Below are positions 61,128 to 64,000 of a DNA stretch of 64,000 bases, in pieces. The stretch is from RFTU01 sp049423145 (GTDB lineage Bacteria > Pseudomonadota > Gammaproteobacteria > Burkholderiales > Burkholderiaceae_C). How positions within the stretch are numbered: the first letter of the stretch is position 1; each line of letters opens with the position of its first letter. A model generated the notes under the pieces. It saw nothing but the letters and a program-made list of their open reading frames with translations. It did not search any database and was not told the origin of the DNA. The DNA lies in NCBI GenBank assembly GCA_049423145.1, contig JBMSQF010000001.1:30457-94456 (forward strand), in the 5' to 3' direction. Position numbers and translations under genes: made by a program.

Positions 61128-62731
61128 GCGCGCAGGCCGCGTCCCTGCAGCGCCAGCAGACCACGGCGCAACTGCAGGGCCTCGGCCATGTGTGCGGCGG
61201 TGACCGCCGGGGTCTCTGACAAGTCGGCCAGGGTGCGCGCCACGCGCAGCACCCGGTGCAGGCCACGCCCGCTGAGCCCCAGCCGCTCGGCTGCATGCTG
61301 CGCAAACACCCGGGCGGGCGGCTCCAGGCCGGCGTGGAGGGACAGGCCGGCGGGGTCGAGTTCGGCATTGAGACAACCCTGTCGGCTCATCTGCCGCGCC
61401 TGCGCGAGGGCCACCCGGCGGGCCACCGTGGCGCTGTCTTCCCCCAGGGCCGGCCCCAACACGTCGCCGGCCGGCGCAGCGGCCACTTCCAGCTGAAGGT
61501 CGATGCGGTCGAGCAAAGGGCCCGACAGCCGCCCCTGGTACCGCGCCACGGCATCGGGCGTGCATCGGCACACCGGCGCGCCCGGCGTCCGGTTGCCCAG
61601 CCAGCCGCAGGGACACGGATTCATCGCGGCCACCAGCAGGCTGCGACAGGGGAAGCGCGCCTGCCGTGCGGCGCGCGAGATGACCACATGGCCGGTTTCC
61701 AGGGGTTCGCGCAAGGCTTCCAGGGCGCCGCGAGGGAACTCGGGCAGTTCGTCCAGGAACAGAACACCGTGGTGGGCCAGGGAGATTTCACCGGGGCGAG
61801 GCGGGTTGCCACCGCCCACCAGTGCGGCTGTCGTGCAACTGTGGTGCGGTGCCCGCCAGGGGTGTCGCCCCCCCCGAACGGCGTCGAAGTCGCTGCCTGA
61901 TGCGGTGCCGGCTCGGCGGCCCGCACCGAGCGCGCCGAGGCTGCGCAGCGCCGCGCAATCCAGGGCCTGCTCCTTGGACAAGGGCGGCAACAGCCCGGGC
62001 AGGCGCTGGGCCAGCATGGACTTGCCCGCCCCTGGGGGGCCCACCAGCAGCAGGCTGTGATGGCCCGCCGCGGCCACCTCGAGGGCGCGCTTGCCCTCGG
62101 GCTGGCCGCGGATGTCCCGCAGGCACGGCGTGGCGCCATCCGTGGGCAGTTCCGCCCCACCGGTGGGCGCTGCGGCCCGCTGCAGCGGCACCGCATCGGG
62201 CCCGGGTCGCAGGCTCTGAACCACTTCCACGAGGTGCCGGGCCTGCAACACCACGACGCCGTCGACCAGGGCCGCCTGCTCAGCGCTGTCCGAGGGCAGC
62301 ACCAAGCGCCGCAGCACGGCGCCCTCCTGCGCCTGGCGGCGCATCGCCAGCGCCAAGGCCACGGCGCCTTCCACCGGGCGCAGTTCACCGGCCAGGGAGA
62401 GTTCTCCAGCGAACTCCGACTGCGTCAGCGCCTGCGCATCCAACAGCCCCTGTGCGGCCAGGATCCCCAGGGCGATGGGCAGGTCGAAGCGGCTGGACGC
62501 CTTGGGAAGGCCCGCCGGCGCGAGGCTGACCGTGATCCGCTGGTTCATCGGATAACCCAGGCCGCTGTGCACGAGGGCGGAACGGACGCGTTCCCGAGCT
62601 TCTCGCACCGCCGTATCGGCCAGGCCCACCAAGGTCAGGCAGGGCAGGCCGTTGGCCAGGTGCACCTCCACTTGCACCGGCTCGGCGCCCCAGCCTTCGA
62701 TGGTGCGGCTGTGCACCACAGCCAAACCCAT
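61124..62731 (-). CDS. comM: YifB/ComM-family Mg-chelatase-like AAA+ ATPase
   Basis: A protein of about 535 residues with an N-terminal Lon-C-like domain (LAVVHSRTIEGWGAEPVQVE), an AAA+ core with Walker A GPPGAGKSMLAQRLPG and Walker B GVLFLDELPEF, and a C-terminal Mg-chelatase domain (MNPCPCGWLG cysteines, RYQGRLSGPLLDRIDLQ arginine-finger region). ComM is a helicase for branch migration in natural transformation. Start at 62731 matches the family. Two in-frame ATGs further upstream are less likely. It is convergent with metH. Confidence 0.92.
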   Translation of the reverse strand: MGLAVVHSRTIEGWGAEPVQVEVHLANGLPCLTLVGLADTAVREARERVRSALVHSGLGYPMNQRITVSLAPAGLPKASSRFDLPIALGILAAQGLLDAQALTQSEFAGELSLAGELRPVEGAVALALAMRRQAQEGAVLRRLVLPSDSAEQAALVDGVVVLQARHLVEVVQSLRPGPDAVPLQRAAAPTGGAELPTDGATPCLRDIRGQPEGKRALEVAAAGHHSLLLVGPPGAGKSMLAQRLPGLLPPLSKEQALDCAALRSLGALGAGRRAGTASGSDFDAVRGGRHPWRAPHHSCTTAALVGGGNPPRPGEISLAHHGVLFLDELPEFPRGALEALREPLETGHVVISRAARQARFPCRSLLVAAMNPCPCGWLGNRTPGAPVCRCTPDAVARYQGRLSGPLLDRIDLQLEVAAAPAGDVLGPALGEDSATVARRVALAQARQMSRQGCLNAELDPAGLSLHAGLEPPARVFAQHAAERLGLSGRGLHRVLRVARTLADLSETPAVTAAHMAEALQLRRGLLALQGRGLRA

Positions 62732-62825
62732 GGCCACTCCCTTCGTCCCCATTCCCAAGGGCATTGTTCAGGGCGAAAGGAGCGTGCGCATCACCGTCAG
62801 GGGCCACACCGAGGAGCGCCCCAAA

Positions 62826-62842
62826 CGACCCAAATTGGTGCA
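62826..62842. promoter_or_regulatory. Candidate NtrC site 1
   Basis: The 17 bases end in a perfect TGGTGCA half-site, with a partial partner (4 of 7 matches) on the left, relative to the NtrC consensus TGCACCA-N3-TGGTGCA. It is centred about 114 bases upstream of the predicted start of transcription. Confidence 0.5.
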
Positions 62843-62876
62843 TCGTCATCCACGCGCGGCAGTTTCGCCTTTCAAA

Positions 62877-62893
62877 TGCACCATGGATGTGCG
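62877..62893. promoter_or_regulatory. Candidate NtrC site 2
   Basis: The 17 bases begin with a perfect TGCACCA half-site and have a partial right half (GTGC core). It lies 29 bases upstream of the sigma-54 promoter and, with site 1, is in the normal position for an NtrC enhancer pair. Confidence 0.5.
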
Positions 62894-62921
62894 CCTTTCC
62901 CGGCTGGCATGGGGATTTGGA

Positions 62922-62937
62922 TGGCATGGAAGTTGCC
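62922..62937 (+). promoter_or_regulatory. Sigma-54 (-24/-12) promoter of the porin-PII operon
   Basis: TGGCATGGAAGTTGCC fits the consensus TGGCACG-N4-TTGCA with exact GG/GC spacing; only the sixth and last bases differ. It lies 42 bases upstream of the porin ribosome site start codon region (ATG at 62979/62982) and below two NtrC-like sites. Confidence 0.75.
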
Positions 62938-62981
62938 AACTTCACCGCAGCAGTCCCCTCTTACCTGTTCAGGAGTCGATG

Positions 62982-63737
62982 ATGAAAAAGATCGCTGTTC
63001 TCTCCGGCCTTTCGGCCGCTGTCTCCGCGGCCCTGCTGGGCGGCGCCACCCTGATGCCCATGGCCGCTCAGGCCCAGGAAGCCAGCCCCCTGACCTTCAA
63101 TGCCGCCTTGTTCTCTGAATACCGCTACCGCGGCATTTCCCAGTCGCGCTCCCAGCCGGCCTTCCAGGCCGGCACCGACTTCGCTCTGCCCGGCGGCTTC
63201 TACGTCGGCGCCTGGGCCTCCACCATCAAGTGGATCAAGGATGCCAAGGGCGGTTCGGACGTCGAGATCGATGTCTACGGCGGCATGAAGGGCGAAATCG
63301 CCAAGGACGTGGCCTACGACGTGGGCCTGCTGCAGTACGCCTATCCGAGCAACGGCCTCAAGCCCAGCGCCAACACCTTGGAAGCCTACGGCGCCGTCAC
63401 GGTCGGTCCCGTCACGGCCAAGTATTCCCACTCCACCACCAACCTCTTCGGCTTCGCCGACAGCAAGGGCAGCGGCTACTTCGACCTCACCGCCTCATTC
63501 GACCTCGGTGATGGCCTGATGCTCGCCCCCCACGTGGGCTACCAGAAGGTGGCGGGTAAGGGCAACGACATCTACTCCTACACCGACTACAGCCTGACGC
63601 TGAGCAAGGACTTCAAGGGCCTGGTGCCCAGCATCGCCTTCGTGGGAACGGATGCCCCCAAGGGCTCGTATGTGGCGCCCAACGGCAAGAACCTCGGCCG
63701 CAACGCCGTGGTCGTGGGCCTCAAGTACAACTTCTAA
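62982..63737 (+). CDS. TorF-family outer-membrane porin-like protein
   Basis: A protein of about 251 residues with a cleavable signal (KKIAVLSGLSAAVSAALLGG...AQA, cleavage before QEASP) and a beta-barrel pattern of the TorF/TIGR02001 family: FNAALFSEYRYRGISQSRSQ, FQAGTDFALPGGFYVGAWAS and the terminal VVVGLKYNF. These proteins are predicted outer-membrane channels near glnK-amtB in many beta-proteobacteria. An AGGAG at 62971-62975 favours this ATG over the one directly before it (62979). Sigma-54/NtrC control suggests induction by nitrogen limitation. Confidence 0.9.
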   Translation: MKKIAVLSGLSAAVSAALLGGATLMPMAAQAQEASPLTFNAALFSEYRYRGISQSRSQPAFQAGTDFALPGGFYVGAWASTIKWIKDAKGGSDVEIDVYGGMKGEIAKDVAYDVGLLQYAYPSNGLKPSANTLEAYGAVTVGPVTAKYSHSTTNLFGFADSKGSGYFDLTASFDLGDGLMLAPHVGYQKVAGKGNDIYSYTDYSLTLSKDFKGLVPSIAFVGTDAPKGSYVAPNGKNLGRNAVVVGLKYNF

Positions 63738-63764
63738 GCCAGTTTGATCAACAGGAGTTCAACC

Positions 63765-64000
63765 ATGAAGATGGTGACCGCGATCGTCAAGCCCTTCAAG
63801 CTTGACGAAGTCCGCGAGGCGCTCAGCGCTCTCGGGGTTCAAGGATTGACCGTGACCGAAGTCAAGGGCTTCGGTCGGCAAAAGGGCCATACGGAGCTGT
63901 ACCGCGGCGCCGAGTATGTGGTGGATTTCCTGCCCAAGGTCAAGGTTGAGGCTGCGGTCGACGATGCCATCGTCGACCGTGTGATCGAAGCCATTGAAAG
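63765..64000 (+). CDS. glnK: PII nitrogen regulatory protein, partial at window end
   Basis: The first 78 residues of a PII protein (about 112 expected). MKMVTAIVKPFKLDEVREAL is the family start, and the T-loop GRQKGHTELYRGAEYVVDFL includes Tyr51, the uridylylation site. The ATG is preceded by AGGAG. PII proteins sense 2-oxoglutarate and ATP/ADP and control AmtB and glutamine synthetase. Position after a sigma-54-controlled porin suggests glnK rather than glnB, with amtB expected beyond the window. Confidence 0.9.
   Translation, partial: MKMVTAIVKPFKLDEVREALSALGVQGLTVTEVKGFGRQKGHTELYRGAEYVVDFLPKVKVEAAVDDAIVDRVIEAIE

Noticed and set aside
58296..61616. A minus-strand open frame of over 1,000 codons opposite metH
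   Set aside because: It is antisense to an unmistakable methionine synthase and its composition (rich in His, Gly, Asp, Val, Leu) is the normal mirror of a high-G+C gene. No family motif is seen.

Overview
The window is a gap-free stretch of a high-G+C beta-proteobacterial chromosome, most likely Burkholderiales and probably Comamonadaceae. This is inferred from the gene content: a PhaM-type PHB-granule regulator, a metH split into two genes with an SAH riboswitch, a TorF-type porin directly before a PII gene, a periplasmic c5-type cytochrome, GlcDEF, and Liv and Dpp transporters. No phage, insertion sequence, CRISPR array or plasmid function was seen, and no gene-free stretch exceeds 300 bases.

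Layout. 1-3.7 kb: end of an RND efflux pump permease and a coupled M28 peptidase lipoprotein. 3.7-8.4 kb (minus): gamma-glutamylcyclotransferase-like protein, glutaryl-CoA dehydrogenase, MaoC hydratase, acyl-CoA synthetase and an IclR regulator. 8.5-12.9 kb (plus, divergent from the regulator): an MBL-fold protein with a half-lost metal site, an FAD aromatic hydroxylase, a DUF2783 protein and fumarylacetoacetase, which look like an aromatic-acid catabolic set. 12.9-19.7 kb: N-formylglutamate amidohydrolase and a five-gene dipeptide-type ABC importer. 19.7-31 kb: tRNA-Arg(CCG) and mostly housekeeping genes (cytochrome c, YheT-type hydrolase, purU, ilvE, glycosyltransferase 25, radA, arfB, alr, dedA, a DMT permease, glutathione peroxidase). 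31-35.6 kb: an aminotransferase, then a photolyase module (cryptochrome/photolyase, DUF2256, FeS-type photolyase). 35.6-40.7 kb: complete livHMGFK branched-chain amino acid importer closed by a strong terminator. 40.8-42.6 kb: a third photolyase-family protein with an unusual C-terminal domain, coupled to a Coq7-like di-iron protein.

42.6-53.9 kb is a glycolate/glyoxylate assimilation island. A LysR regulator diverges from gcl-hyi-glxR-glycerate kinase, and these converge on glcDEF. Together they take glycolate to glyoxylate, tartronate semialdehyde, glycerate and 2-phosphoglycerate. A class II aldolase and a small tautomerase sit in between, bracketed by three copies of a palindromic repeat, one of which supplies the aldolase's N-terminal codons.

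53.9-57 kb: FIST sensor protein, PhaM and a DUF3108 protein. 57-61.1 kb: two-gene methionine synthase, with an S-adenosylhomocysteine riboswitch in front of the second gene. 61.1-62.7 kb: ComM/YifB ATPase. 62.8-64 kb: a sigma-54/NtrC-type control region, TorF porin and the start of a PII gene (probably glnK).

The strongest leads for something not well described are the photolyase-like protein with an apparently C-terminal antenna-like domain (40815-42029), the MBL-fold protein that has lost only its second zinc site inside a DUF2783/FAD-hydroxylase/FAH cluster (8501-12936), and the palindromic repeats captured as coding sequence (48733-49615).
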